Positions 1-9,472 of a stretch of 64,000 nt of DNA are shown here, piece by piece. The DNA comes from Anditalea andensis (GTDB taxonomy: Bacteria > Bacteroidota > Bacteroidia > Cytophagales > Cyclobacteriaceae): NCBI RefSeq assembly GCF_000714815.1, contig NZ_JMIH01000014.1, positions 434,001 to 498,000 on the forward strand, written 5' to 3'. How positions within the stretch are numbered: position 1 is the first letter of the stretch; each line of letters opens with the position of its first letter. Both the position numbers and the translations under genes were made by a program. The notes beneath the pieces are model-generated. The model was not told the origin of the DNA and did no database searches. It saw only the letters and a program-made list of their open reading frames with translations.

Positions 1-1
1 G

Positions 2-184
2 AAATGGAAGACATATTCGACTTTTCCGTATAATGGAAACCTTTCGCACCTAGTGTTCTTCAAATACAACTGTGGCACTATGGGTTACAGGTCCCATGCT
101 ATGTACGCCAAGTATCCCTTAAAGCATGAGTATATCTATATATACAGTTGGGTACACAGGTTTTGGATTCGGCTTTTCTCCTAA
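2..184 (+). other. Unassigned left edge; open frame tail
   Basis: The first 241 bases hold no gene that I recognise. One plus-strand frame is open from the window edge to a TAA at 182-184 (about 60 codons, rich in Tyr, Phe, Trp and His). It could be the 3' end of a gene starting outside the window, or chance. The other frames are closed by stops. No terminator hairpin is visible between it and the convergent gene ending at 242. Confidence 0.2.
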
Positions 185-241
185 CTATTTTTTGCATAAA
201 GTAATATCATTACCCATTAAGATATTTCACAAAACGTTGCC

Positions 242-3200
242 TTAAAACAAAGCCGATACCTGCATCCTTCCGATATGCACTTTCTTTCCCAATCCTTCTG
301 AATTTCTACCTTCATAGACCATATTCATTTGCAAGCCCTGCCCTATTTTCTGAATCCAGTTGAAATTCCATATGAAATTAGTGCCTACCGCAAGTGCCTG
401 AAGCATTTCATATCCCACGGGTGTATTGGGCTGTCCATTATAATCTATATAAGTATAGTTGAGATTTAGATTGAGCGTGGTTTTGATGGCTTTGGCAAAT
501 CGCACATCCAGTCCCATATGATGATGTAAGGCTAGTTCCTTGATTTCATCATTAGTAACATTAAGCTTTCCAGTATACATATAATTGCCTGTGGCCCGAA
601 TGGTAGAAGTCGGCTGATAACTCAGCTCTGGCCCATAGCCCTTCAGACCGATTGCATAATTCCTATTTTCCAAAAAGTCTGAAGCTGCCAGCCTCTTTCC
701 TATATTGGCTAAAAACCTGACGTTAAGCATAGGGTTCAGGTTAATGCGCGTATTCAGGCGCCACTCTCTCTGTATCAGGTCTTCATAGCCACCAGATAGT
801 AGCTGTTTAGATCGGCTATCAAATAAAGATAGGTCAAACCCATACTTAGCCGAGGACCTATTAAAAAACAGAGAAGAACGGACTGAATGTCTTACACTGA
901 TCAGGTTTTCATCACCTAGCCCTTTCGAAAATGGCAACACCCTGTCCCAAAATTCAGAAGAAGTGATTTTCTTGTCAACATTCAAACTTGTATTACTAGA
1001 AAACTTTTGAAGAATTGCACGGACACCACTCTCTTTTTTCCAAAGGTCTGGAAACTTAGTATTTAATCTATAATTGAATACTGTATTAAAAGCCTGGATG
1101 TAATCGTCGGTGGGCACAAAAATTTTAATGAAATTTTTTTCATCTGGATTGATAGCGAGATAAAATTCATTCAGCTGCTGCACCCCATCTTCATTATCAT
1201 CCCTCCAGGTATGTGTCCCTTCCCCTGTAGGCACGGGAAGGTATACAAACTCCTTTCTCAATTCCCGCCCATTCCCTATAGCGTAATTTAATTCGCTCCT
1301 AATAGCATTATTGATTATTTGACCCATATAATCAATACGCCCCATAATAGTGGTTTCTTCAGGCAAGTCTATTTGCAGATACTGAAGCTTCCTGTAAAGG
1401 AATGTTCCTTTTATATCATGATTGCCCATCTTTTTATTTATACCATAGTGGGCTGTAAATGCTTTAGTATAAGGCAGCATTTCTCCAATTACAGGTAACT
1501 GATCCTCTCTCCAGCTCGCTTTGGCAAAAAAAGAATAGGTAAGCGTATCATTGCTAATCAAATAAACCTGATGTTCTTTAAAGTTATTAGCAGAACTCAC
1601 TACACTGTCACTTTCTACATGACTTACTTTATTTCTATCTAACAGCAGCCGATATCCCGGCACCAGTATTTTACTCCTGTATTCCACATTCCCGTTGTAC
1701 CTAAACCAGTCAGCGTGTAAATTTCTGACATCGTTCTTTAGGGTAAAAATATCATTGATCAGAAAAATGCGTTTGGTAAGCTGCTGATTATACCTGCCCA
1801 GCTGCTGATGGCCTCTGAGAATACCTCCTCTGTTTCTGAGATTTACCCTATAAGAAATCAGATTACCAGAGTTTTTGTGGGCTTCAAGTTGGGCAGAAAA
1901 GAGATGATCCGAAGTGGGAACAGTCAGCACTGTATCATCCAAGTTCCAGTCTCTGTCAAATTCTATATACCTTGCCCGATCTATAAATGAAAAATTAGAT
2001 GAATTGTACTCCAGCTCAGCCATACTCTGGATCATATAACCCTGTAGCCAAGAAACCTGACGTTTTTGGGAACGAATTCCTACCTTTAAAGCATATCCTA
2101 TATTATTATCATTATCCAAATCGGAATACAAATTAATATCATTATCCGATACGGCCATTTCGGTATATACTTCCTCATGAAGCCCTAACTTGACATCCCC
2201 TCCAGATGTCACCATTTGTTTCTTATTTGGTGCGGGCAAGGGAGAGTGAATTGAAAACCGTCCCTGTTTGTGGCCATTGATGGGTTGGACAAATTCGTAT
2301 TGAATACCGTTTGCGAGCTGTTGCTTTCTTATATAATCTCCATATCCTTGCCCTACATCCATAAAGCTGGGCATAAAAAATGCTTCATCAGGGTCCGTAC
2401 TATATTCATAAAATATCTCTACCCCTCTCTCAGGGCTAGAGTTTTTTCTTTTGGCATACATGATTCTTTTTGGATCGAATGCCGTACTGTCTACCTTATC
2501 CACCAACGCCGCGGAAATATGATCACCTACAGAAGATAAAAGTCTTATTTGATCATCTGAATATTCAAAGAAAAGAGGCTTATCTCTATTGTCCTGCTCT
2601 CTGTAGTAATTAAAGTAAAAACTTGCCTGATTACTTTCCTGGGTATGAGTGGCAGTTAAGATGGATCTGGTAAAATTCCTTTCTGCATATTCATAATCTA
2701 CCCGCACTCTGGAATACTTGGTGATGAGGATATTGGCTGTAAATGTAATTTCTCCCTGATTATAATCTATGACATAATCATAATTGTATCCTCTTTTCAA
2801 CATTCTGTTATCAAGGAATACTCTTTCAGAATCGGCCATTACGATGATAAACCTTTCATTTTGAGGCCCTCGGATTCTATAAGGGCCTAGGACCCCTTCT
2901 ATGATGGGAAGTTCGGTAGAGGCAAATTTACCTTTGGCAATTGATATAGCTGCATGAGAAGTGGCTTTCCACGTATGCCCGATATTATACTGGGACGTGA
3001 ACTGCAGCCCCTGCACATTCTTATAATATCTCAAAAAATCCGATCTGCGCTGCTGTAATACTATATCTCCTGCTTCAAATTTTATATTATCATTATAGAG
3101 CTCAATTAAAACTTTATCAAAATCCTGCAGATGCATCGTATTGCCTTCAGGCTGAAAGGGAATTTGCTGATCGATTATACTTGCTCTTATATATAAATTA

Positions 3201-3718
3201 TCTGCCAACTCCCCCTCCATCTGTAGATTAAGTGAACTATTTACGAAAACATGCTGCTTATTGCCAAAAGATATGCCACGTGTTAGGTTTCCTGACTTAT
3301 TCAATCGGGGGGTAGGAAAGATCTCTTCCCTAAAATCTAGTGAATGAGCAATTTTTGTTTTTTTTTGCTTAAAAAGGGCTGCCGAATCATAATCACGTTC
3401 TAGAGTGCGGTGAGAATATACAGATCTAAAATCATATAGGAAAAGGCTGTAGCATATATACACAGAATCTAGAAGACCAATCACCACATCATCCATTACA
3501 AAAATACCTGATGTAAGCCCATATGAAAATGTCAAATGGTTACCCTCTGCATCCTTTACCAGTATACTCTCTGGTACAATAGAAAGTGAGTCCAAGTAGA
3601 CTCCCTTTTCTAAGCCATCAGTCTTTACCCATTTGCAGTTTTCAGACTGCGCATGGAGCCGGGTGACCACCACGCTTAAAAAAAGAAAAATAGGAAAAAA
3701 AAACCTTGCCCCATTCAT
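242..3718 (-). CDS. Giant outer-membrane protein of unknown function (1158 aa)
   Basis: The predicted protein starts with a signal peptide (hydrophobic residues 6-22, cleavage probably after LHAQ at 21-24). The rest is rich in alternating aromatic and polar residues and in N/D/Y/R, as expected of a very large beta-barrel, and it ends in phenylalanine (VSALF), the usual C-terminal signal for barrel assembly. I see no TonB box, plug domain or POTRA repeats, so it is not a clear TonB-dependent receptor. Proteins of this kind are common in Bacteroidota as uncharacterised outer-membrane proteins. An acidic DxNxDG-like segment (RDDNEDGVQQLNEF, about residues 840-853) could bind calcium. The ATG at 3716-3718 fits the signal peptide. 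The kinase gene lies 72 bases upstream on the same strand, so co-transcription is possible. Function is unknown. Confidence 0.75.
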   Translation of the reverse strand: MNGARFFFPIFLFLSVVVTRLHAQSENCKWVKTDGLEKGVYLDSLSIVPESILVKDAEGNHLTFSYGLTSGIFVMDDVVIGLLDSVYICYSLFLYDFRSVYSHRTLERDYDSAALFKQKKTKIAHSLDFREEIFPTPRLNKSGNLTRGISFGNKQHVFVNSSLNLQMEGELADNLYIRASIIDQQIPFQPEGNTMHLQDFDKVLIELYNDNIKFEAGDIVLQQRRSDFLRYYKNVQGLQFTSQYNIGHTWKATSHAAISIAKGKFASTELPIIEGVLGPYRIRGPQNERFIIVMADSERVFLDNRMLKRGYNYDYVIDYNQGEITFTANILITKYSRVRVDYEYAERNFTRSILTATHTQESNQASFYFNYYREQDNRDKPLFFEYSDDQIRLLSSVGDHISAALVDKVDSTAFDPKRIMYAKRKNSSPERGVEIFYEYSTDPDEAFFMPSFMDVGQGYGDYIRKQQLANGIQYEFVQPINGHKQGRFSIHSPLPAPNKKQMVTSGGDVKLGLHEEVYTEMAVSDNDINLYSDLDNDNNIGYALKVGIRSQKRQVSWLQGYMIQSMAELEYNSSNFSFIDRARYIEFDRDWNLDDTVLTVPTSDHLFSAQLEAHKNSGNLISYRVNLRNRGGILRGHQQLGRYNQQLTKRIFLINDIFTLKNDVRNLHADWFRYNGNVEYRSKILVPGYRLLLDRNKVSHVESDSVVSSANNFKEHQVYLISNDTLTYSFFAKASWREDQLPVIGEMLPYTKAFTAHYGINKKMGNHDIKGTFLYRKLQYLQIDLPEETTIMGRIDYMGQIINNAIRSELNYAIGNGRELRKEFVYLPVPTGEGTHTWRDDNEDGVQQLNEFYLAINPDEKNFIKIFVPTDDYIQAFNTVFNYRLNTKFPDLWKKESGVRAILQKFSSNTSLNVDKKITSSEFWDRVLPFSKGLGDENLISVRHSVRSSLFFNRSSAKYGFDLSLFDSRSKQLLSGGYEDLIQREWRLNTRINLNPMLNVRFLANIGKRLAASDFLENRNYAIGLKGYGPELSYQPTSTIRATGNYMYTGKLNVTNDEIKELALHHHMGLDVRFAKAIKTTLNLNLNYTYIDYNGQPNTPVGYEMLQALAVGTNFIWNFNWIQKIGQGLQMNMVYEGRNSEGLGKKVHIGRMQVSALF

Positions 3719-3790
3719 ATTCGAAGAATAATGGAAGCTAATGTAATAAATCCTATTTTACAACCTATTCAATACTAAGAAATTAAGTAT

Positions 3791-6700
3791 TTATTTTATT
3801 TCAGGAAATGAAAGAAAGAAAGAAGTCCCTACATTCAATTTGGTTACAAACCATATCCTACCCCCTGAAGTTTCGACACCTCTTTTAGCTATTGCTAAAC
3901 CTAGCCCTGAACCATCGGATTTAGTACTGAAATTAGGAATAAATATTTTTTCTTTAAGGTCCTCTGGAATACCTTTACCATTATCGTGGATTTCTAACTT
4001 TACATGGCCGGATTTGCTGCTAAGGGTGACTTTGACCCTAGCTTTTCTTTCACTTGGTACAGCTTGTATACCATTGATGATAAGGTTGGCGATAATTCTG
4101 CCAAAAAGTTTATCATCCCCTATGATAAATATGTTATCAGATTCTGTTTTATCATGAAATAATACTTCAGCTTTTTCATTGTTCTTAAAAAGCTCTACTG
4201 CCTCGGTTACTATATATTTGAAATCTATAGGTTCATTTTTAGGTAGGGGCATTTTAGCAAAATTACTGAATGAATTCGCAATTTCGCTCAAGGTATCCAC
4301 TTGAATGATTAAACTTTCTACAGGTTTGGATATTAATTTGGGATCATCCAGTCTACCAGCAGCCTGTAACCTAAGCATATGCTGCAGTGTAAGTTTCATA
4401 GGGGTAAGCGGATTTTTGATCTCATGTGCCACTTGTTTTGCCATTTCTCTCCAGGCTGATTCTTTCTCTGTACTTGCTAAGACCTTCTTACTAGATTCTA
4501 GTTTGAAAAGCATGTTATTATACTCATTCACGAGCAGTCCTATTTCATCTTTAGCTGGCCAGTACATGGGTTCATTGCTTTCCAAATTTGTAGCCTTTAA
4601 CTTTTCGGTCAATAATCTAAAGGGATAAATCAATTGTTTAGACACAAAGAAAGATACAACAAGAAATACTATAAAAATGACTACAAAGATATTGATAATG
4701 TTACTGAATACATCTGCTATCACCATGTTTAACTCTGTTTCAGATTCAAAGAAGGGAATAGCGATGATGCCTAATATAGATTGCTTATCATTATCTCTCA
4801 GGGCTATGTATACCGTTTTGTAATTTAAATTCCCTGCATGTTCATCCAGAATTAACCTATTGTTTTGGATTTCAAGGATTTCACTTACAGCAACTGGGTG
4901 CAAGTACTCCGTCAACACTTTTTTATCAAAAATATTAGGCTGATTGGTCACCATCAGTTTCCCATTTGGCAGGTATACATTGATGTCTGTACCGGTAGTT
5001 CCGGCTAACCTTTTTACTTCTGCCAAAAAATCCTCTCTGTCCATCGCTCCTTTGGACTGTCTTTCCAGATAGGATGCTAAATTATTACGAATAATGGATG
5101 CTTTGGAAAAATATTGCCTATGGAGGTCATTTGTATAGCTATTGGTCAATAATCCTATTGAAATAATACTTATGATCAGCATAGGAAAGAAAAAAGCAAA
5201 ATTGATATAAAACTGTAACTGTGTAGTATAATTAAACTGTAATTTGCCAAGACCCTGAAATATAGAATATATCAGTATACATAATAAAGTAAATAATAAA
5301 TAGGCGACGAAAAAGAGAGATACATCAGCAAAAACATAGTTTATAGGGTAAATGGTAGAGGATACCACTATAGTTTTAGATTCTCCTTTCACTCCATAAT
5401 GGTGATGGTTGTTTTTAAAAATCCCGGTTGTGAAAAGAGATGGGAAATCCAGTAAATCATCATTCTCAGGGTTTCTATAATTATATATCCCCACACTCAT
5501 TTTTAATATGTCCTCCTGATCATATACGGCATAGTCAAATTTCTCAGTGTAGAAATTGCCGGAATATTCCCTATCTAGTAATAGCTTAGGGAATACACTA
5601 CCAGGTTGGATACGCTGCTGTACAAGTTCCAATAATATGGTACCCAAAAAATAGTTGTCTCTATAAATGTTGATAAAGGAATAAAATTTATTGCCACCTG
5701 TATCTGAGGTATTTTGAATAAAATACAAATTCCTGACAGAAGTAGCATAATCACTCTTCATGTATTGAAACCTAAATTCATCAAGATTGCTATCTTCTAC
5801 TTTGCCCAGAATTCTTTCTCCAATGGGGTTAAAAACCTGAATATCCAATTCATACTGATCAAAGTAATTGCTCATATAAACCCTTTTTATTTTTTGTTCT
5901 ATTGGATCAAGGGTGGAAAGGCCGTCTGCCAATTGTGATTTTATAAACGGATCATCTTCTATTTTCCGCATGACATCCGAAAGAAGAAATTCAGCCATAA
6001 TATCGCTTTCAACCATCAATTGATTGGCATATTTGATCTTGGATTGAATTTCTTTCTTGCGTGTATCTTCATAAGCTGCTGCTCCTGTTATCAGGGCACC
6101 TATCAGACAGCCAAAAAAGAAGGTCAAAAAAGTATTAAAGCCTAACTTGAATATATTGTCATACAGCTCAAAGGATATAATGGAGACAAGCAATATAACA
6201 TGGGCCAAAAACACTATTAGATAAACAAAATCCCAATAAACAAGGACCAAACAAATAGGTAATGCAAGAAACAACAGATTTTTAAGCACATTTTTTTTGC
6301 TACTCCTGTTTTTGTAAAGCACCATATTGACTGATATGATGGTAAAGAGCAAATATCCTGCACCCGCTAAGAAAATAACAAACAAACTAATCCCCTGAAA
6401 ATAGGTGAAAGCCGGGACAGCCAGTATGTTTAATTCCCACTGTGCATTATCAACTATATTACCGAACATCCTGAAAAAAAACACAAGCAAAGCAGTTGAT
6501 AATACTAAACTTATAAAATGAAAAAGCCATTCTTTATATTTACGTTTGAAGGCGAGAAAATTTATAAGGTATTTTTTTCTGCTCAGCATTGATACTATTA
6601 AGGACAATAAGATCATAAATGCTATCACATTCAATAAGAGGTCTCCCAGACTGGGGTTTATGATCGAAGAAGCATATCGGGTAGGGTTAAAAAGCTCTGT

Positions 6701-7495
6701 ATCAAAATACTCCTGCGGAAACTGGAAAAAAATCATAATACTTCTAATACTGACCAATATAATAGCAGTATAGATAAGTGCTAAGACTTTTTTACCTTTT
6801 ATCCATAAAGTATTAACAAAGTCAGTCCCTAATATTATAACCAACCCAATTAGCGAAAAGAAAAATATTAGCACTACATTGCCCGTATCATGGCCAGCAT
6901 GCTCATAGCCTGTCCTTAGTAGTATTGAAAAGAGGTAGTCCCCATCTTCTTTGTGTAAATCAAAATATCCTTCCTTAGCATCGGGAGACAATAGAAACCT
7001 ATCGTTACCAAAAATATCAGGATTTTCACCTGCATGCAGGTATTCATTTTCTACATCTACTTTATCATATAAGGTAAAGGTTTGGACCATCCAAAACAAC
7101 TGGCCTAACCTGGTTATCTTTCGTAATTTGATAAAATAGGTGCCACTTTGGGTTTCAATGATTTGGTATTTCTTAGAAAAATCTATATCATCAAATTCAG
7201 GAACCATCGTAATGGATGACCAGTACAGAAGCCTACCATTTACTGAAAAAAGATAAAATGGATGATTAGTATCTATATTTAACGTTCTAAAGGAAGCCTG
7301 CTTATCAGGCCTATTGTTCAGCAGAAGAGAAATATAATCACGATCAAACTCATCGATTACTTTATTGATTTTGATATTTATATCCTTGGCACTTTCACTG
7401 TCGCTTTGTGGAGATGAAATAAAGAAATTTATGCCCAGCAATACTGCAAGCAAACCAATAGAAATAAAAAGGATTAAACGTCTTTTTTTGAGCAT
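3791..7495 (-). CDS. NtrY-like multi-membrane sensor histidine kinase
   Basis: This is a 1234-residue membrane histidine kinase. Visible parts in order: an N-terminal membrane helix (about 8-28), an extracytoplasmic segment, a block of about eight hydrophobic helices (about 205-480), a second large extracytoplasmic segment, membrane helices near 735-805 and 945-965, a HAMP-like linker, a HisKA phosphoacceptor motif AHEIKNPLTPMKL with H1024, and a C-terminal HATPase with the N box (NLIINGIQA) and G boxes (DNGKGIP, GSGLGLAIAK). The NPLTPMKL sequence after the phosphoacceptor His is typical of the NtrY branch. NtrY kinases normally sit beside an NtrX-type sigma-54 regulator, and no response regulator gene is adjacent here. 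The membrane part is larger than in proteobacterial NtrY, and the signal sensed is unknown. It starts 56 bases after the small CxxC gene. Confidence 0.85.
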   Translation of the reverse strand: MLKKRRLILFISIGLLAVLLGINFFISSPQSDSESAKDINIKINKVIDEFDRDYISLLLNNRPDKQASFRTLNIDTNHPFYLFSVNGRLLYWSSITMVPEFDDIDFSKKYQIIETQSGTYFIKLRKITRLGQLFWMVQTFTLYDKVDVENEYLHAGENPDIFGNDRFLLSPDAKEGYFDLHKEDGDYLFSILLRTGYEHAGHDTGNVVLIFFFSLIGLVIILGTDFVNTLWIKGKKVLALIYTAIILVSIRSIMIFFQFPQEYFDTELFNPTRYASSIINPSLGDLLLNVIAFMILLSLIVSMLSRKKYLINFLAFKRKYKEWLFHFISLVLSTALLVFFFRMFGNIVDNAQWELNILAVPAFTYFQGISLFVIFLAGAGYLLFTIISVNMVLYKNRSSKKNVLKNLLFLALPICLVLVYWDFVYLIVFLAHVILLVSIISFELYDNIFKLGFNTFLTFFFGCLIGALITGAAAYEDTRKKEIQSKIKYANQLMVESDIMAEFLLSDVMRKIEDDPFIKSQLADGLSTLDPIEQKIKRVYMSNYFDQYELDIQVFNPIGERILGKVEDSNLDEFRFQYMKSDYATSVRNLYFIQNTSDTGGNKFYSFINIYRDNYFLGTILLELVQQRIQPGSVFPKLLLDREYSGNFYTEKFDYAVYDQEDILKMSVGIYNYRNPENDDLLDFPSLFTTGIFKNNHHHYGVKGESKTIVVSSTIYPINYVFADVSLFFVAYLLFTLLCILIYSIFQGLGKLQFNYTTQLQFYINFAFFFPMLIISIISIGLLTNSYTNDLHRQYFSKASIIRNNLASYLERQSKGAMDREDFLAEVKRLAGTTGTDINVYLPNGKLMVTNQPNIFDKKVLTEYLHPVAVSEILEIQNNRLILDEHAGNLNYKTVYIALRDNDKQSILGIIAIPFFESETELNMVIADVFSNIINIFVVIFIVFLVVSFFVSKQLIYPFRLLTEKLKATNLESNEPMYWPAKDEIGLLVNEYNNMLFKLESSKKVLASTEKESAWREMAKQVAHEIKNPLTPMKLTLQHMLRLQAAGRLDDPKLISKPVESLIIQVDTLSEIANSFSNFAKMPLPKNEPIDFKYIVTEAVELFKNNEKAEVLFHDKTESDNIFIIGDDKLFGRIIANLIINGIQAVPSERKARVKVTLSSKSGHVKLEIHDNGKGIPEDLKEKIFIPNFSTKSDGSGLGLAIAKRGVETSGGRIWFVTKLNVGTSFFLSFPEIK

Positions 7496-7510
7496 AGGAT
7501 AAACAAAACT

Positions 7511-7540
7511 AAAAAAGCAAAGCTTATTTCTGAACTTTGC
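7511..7540 (-). terminator. Probable intrinsic terminator after the CxxC protein gene
   Basis: On the minus strand GCAAAG and CTTTGC form a 6-bp stem around a 12-base loop, followed by six T residues. It begins 12 bases beyond the stop codon of the 85-residue gene. It would separate the SCO1 unit from the sensor kinase gene. The stem is short, so confidence is moderate. Confidence 0.5.
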
Positions 7541-7551
7541 CTTTCACTAAT

Positions 7552-7809
7552 TTAAAGATGCTGGACCTTAGTCTTCTGCGATTTTTGTTTTTTATAATTT
7601 CTGTACCAAAGGTATCCTATGACCATCGCCAATAAATATGGTGCCATAAATAAATATAAGATTCCATAATTCAATCCTGCACCAACAGAAGTTTCACCTG
7701 TATTAATATTATTCTCTACTGTAGCCCTGCACATGGCACATTGAGCTATACTCTCCCCCGTGGTCCATAACAGAAATATCAGTATATATAAAGTTGATTT
7801 CGATCTCAT
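7552..7809 (-). CDS. Small secreted/membrane CxxC protein (85 aa)
   Basis: A short protein with a signal peptide (residues 1-23), then at once QCAMCRA with C24 and C27. A short Gly/Asn-rich stretch follows, then one membrane helix (about 49-68) and a basic Lys-rich tail. The CxxC pair would lie just outside the membrane. No characterised family is recognised, although small proteins with a CAMC motif are familiar next to respiratory genes in Bacteroidota. It is the last gene after SCO1 and the DUF420 protein, which suggests a role in copper handling or thiol chemistry during oxidase assembly. That role is inference. The ATG at 7807-7809 is the only sensible start. Confidence 0.7.
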   Translation of the reverse strand: MRSKSTLYILIFLLWTTGESIAQCAMCRATVENNINTGETSVGAGLNYGILYLFMAPYLLAMVIGYLWYRNYKKQKSQKTKVQHL

Positions 7810-7956
7810 GGATTTTAAATTTGGATTTCAAAGGTCATACAATATCTCGCATATCAGACTATTGCCAAAGTGTGTGACCTATTTTATAATGGATAAATTC
7901 ATGTGCTGATAAACCCAGCGCGCTTATTTAATCAACGTCTACCCATTCAATTTAGT

Positions 7957-8511
7957 TTAGAACTCATAATATGGGCTGATCATCAGATATACTACTACTC
8001 CGCTCACCGTGACAAATAACCAGATAGGATACGCATACCTAACCACTTTACGGTGCCTATCTACCTTACCGGTCATCCCGAAGTAATAAGCAAGCAGTAT
8101 CGGGAATAAAGCCACTGCTGCAAGTATGATATGTGTAATTAGAATAATATAATAAAGTGTTCTAATAAACCCTTCTCCGCCAAATGTCGTACTGGGGGCA
8201 CTGGCATGGTAAATTACGTAAGAAACTAAAAATATGGTACCAAGACCAAATGCTATAGTCATCGCTGCCCGGTGGTAGGGAACATTTCCAGATTTAATAA
8301 AATATAGACCTAGGATTAAAGCAATACTGGCCGCGGAGTTAATGACTGCATTCAGGTGCGGCAAAAAAAACACCCAATCCTGACCTAAAGCCAATTTTTC
8401 CGGCATAAATAAAAGAACTGCCACTACTACCGGTATAAGGATAGAAATAGCGACTATCCATCCAAAAACTTTTTTATCATTTGTAGCAGAAATTAACCTA
8501 TTTGTTTCCAT
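7957..8511 (-). CDS. DUF420 membrane protein (CtaM-like)
   Basis: A 184-residue integral membrane protein with five hydrophobic helices and scattered conserved-looking His residues (for example HLNAVINS, YHRAAM, YHASAPS, HIILAAVAL). It matches the DUF420 family. The family includes CtaM/YozB of Firmicutes, which is needed for activity of heme-copper oxidases. The gene overlaps the end of the SCO1-like gene by 14 bases, so the two are translationally coupled, and it lies just downstream of the cytochrome oxidase operon. It probably helps maturation of the oxidase in this organism. The family call is firm and the exact biochemical role is not known. Confidence 0.8.
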   Translation of the reverse strand: METNRLISATNDKKVFGWIVAISILIPVVVAVLLFMPEKLALGQDWVFFLPHLNAVINSAASIALILGLYFIKSGNVPYHRAAMTIAFGLGTIFLVSYVIYHASAPSTTFGGEGFIRTLYYIILITHIILAAVALFPILLAYYFGMTGKVDRHRKVVRYAYPIWLFVTVSGVVVYLMISPYYEF

Positions 8512-9166
8512 CTAAAAGAATTTTAGTTTCTAAAATCAATAAATCTACCTGTTCTCTGGTAGTACCACTATAATAGCCTCTGATCCTTCCCTTATCATCT
8601 ATCAATATAAATTTATCACTATGGGCATAATCATCCGGCTCTCCAAACCCATCCATAATCGGTAAAATAAAACCACAACGTATCAAATTATAAACTTCAG
8701 ATTTATCCCCATGTAAAAAATGCCATTTTTCTGGATTAGCGTCGTGTCGCTGCGCATATTCAGCCAATACTTCTTGATTATCATATTCAGGGTCTATGCT
8801 TATAGAATAAATCTGAACATCATCTACATTTCTAAATGTATCTTGAACCCTTCCCATTTCAGTGGACATCACAGGGCAGATACTGGGACAGCTGGTAAAG
8901 AAAAAATCTACAATCGTTATTTTCCCTTCCATCTCTTCTCTTCCCATTGATTGCCCAGTGTGTGATACAAATTCAAAATCTGGTATATAATGCTGTGACT
9001 GGGTGTCAGTACTACATTCACCTAAAGGATTGTCCACGCCATCCTTATATAATATAGGGATATCATACTGGTTAGAACCAAACGATCGCAGGAAGATAAT
9101 GATTAATACTGGCACCATTAAAATGCATACCAAAACCATTGCTTGTAGTATCCTTATTGATTTCAT
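8498..9166 (-). CDS. SCO1/SenC-type copper chaperone
   Basis: A 222-residue protein with an N-terminal membrane anchor (about 5-27) and a thioredoxin-like periplasmic domain. The copper-binding signature of SCO proteins is complete: C93-PSI-C97 in TSCPSICPVM and the distal His in YAHSDKF (H182). SCO proteins deliver copper to, or reduce the cysteines of, the CuA centre of cytochrome oxidase subunit II. The substrate here is presumably the coxB product encoded about 6 kb upstream in the same block. It is first in a three-gene unit with the DUF420 and CxxC proteins, set apart from the oxidase operon by a terminator. The ATG at 9164-9166 gives a normal length for the family. Confidence 0.92.
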   Translation of the reverse strand: MKSIRILQAMVLVCILMVPVLIIIFLRSFGSNQYDIPILYKDGVDNPLGECSTDTQSQHYIPDFEFVSHTGQSMGREEMEGKITIVDFFFTSCPSICPVMSTEMGRVQDTFRNVDDVQIYSISIDPEYDNQEVLAEYAQRHDANPEKWHFLHGDKSEVYNLIRCGFILPIMDGFGEPDDYAHSDKFILIDDKGRIRGYYSGTTREQVDLLILETKILLDGNK

Positions 9167-9411
9167 GAGTTTATTTTTTTTCTACGGTCATACCTTTGCC
9201 GGTACTTATGATGGGGTTAACCTTTCGCATATAACTTGCCCCTCCGACTGCCATGGGACATTTGAATAAAAATATATTACATATTTCCCATAAGATATAC
9301 CGATAATTATAATCCTAGATTTTATAGCTTATAAATCCACCAAGGGTAAAGTTTACCCCCGTGATAATCTATAGACTGATAAGAAAGAGCACCAAATTTA
9401 ATTTATAAAAC
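9167..9411. other. Gap between SCO1 gene and oxidase terminator
   Basis: Apart from the oxidase terminator, this 306-base gene-free stretch must hold the promoter of the SCO1 unit. I find no convincing TTTG...TAnnTTTG pair on the minus strand. The notable element is a perfect palindrome (separate entry). No ORF of interest is present. Confidence 0.5.
9344..9358. promoter_or_regulatory. Perfect 7-1-7 palindrome, candidate operator
   Basis: The sequence GGGTAAAGTTTACCC is a perfect inverted repeat with a one-base centre, too tight for a hairpin but suitable for a dimeric regulator. It lies about 180 bases upstream of the SCO1-like start codon. On the minus strand it overlaps TACCCTTG, one mismatch from the TAnnTTTG -7 box. 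A role in copper or redox control is a guess. Confidence 0.3.
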
Positions 9412-9443
9412 AAAAAAGAGGGTTGAAGATTCACCTTCAACCC
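9412..9443 (-). terminator. Intrinsic terminator of the act-cox operon
   Basis: A perfect 9-bp stem (GGGTTGAAG with CTTCAACCC) encloses a 6-base loop and is followed on the minus strand by TCTTTTTTG. It lies about 30 bases beyond the stop codon of the subunit IV gene, so it marks the end of the respiratory operon. Confidence 0.8.
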
Positions 9444-9472
9444 ATCTATTTTGTATATATTTATTCACATTA

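Noticed and set aside
7504-7511. TAGTTTTG -7-like box just before the NtrY-like kinase
   Set aside because: It would put the start at the ATG itself, no -33 partner is present, and it coincides with the terminator T run.
9190-9197. TACCTTTG -7-like box on the plus strand
   Set aside because: No plus-strand gene follows for 15 kb, so it is a chance match.
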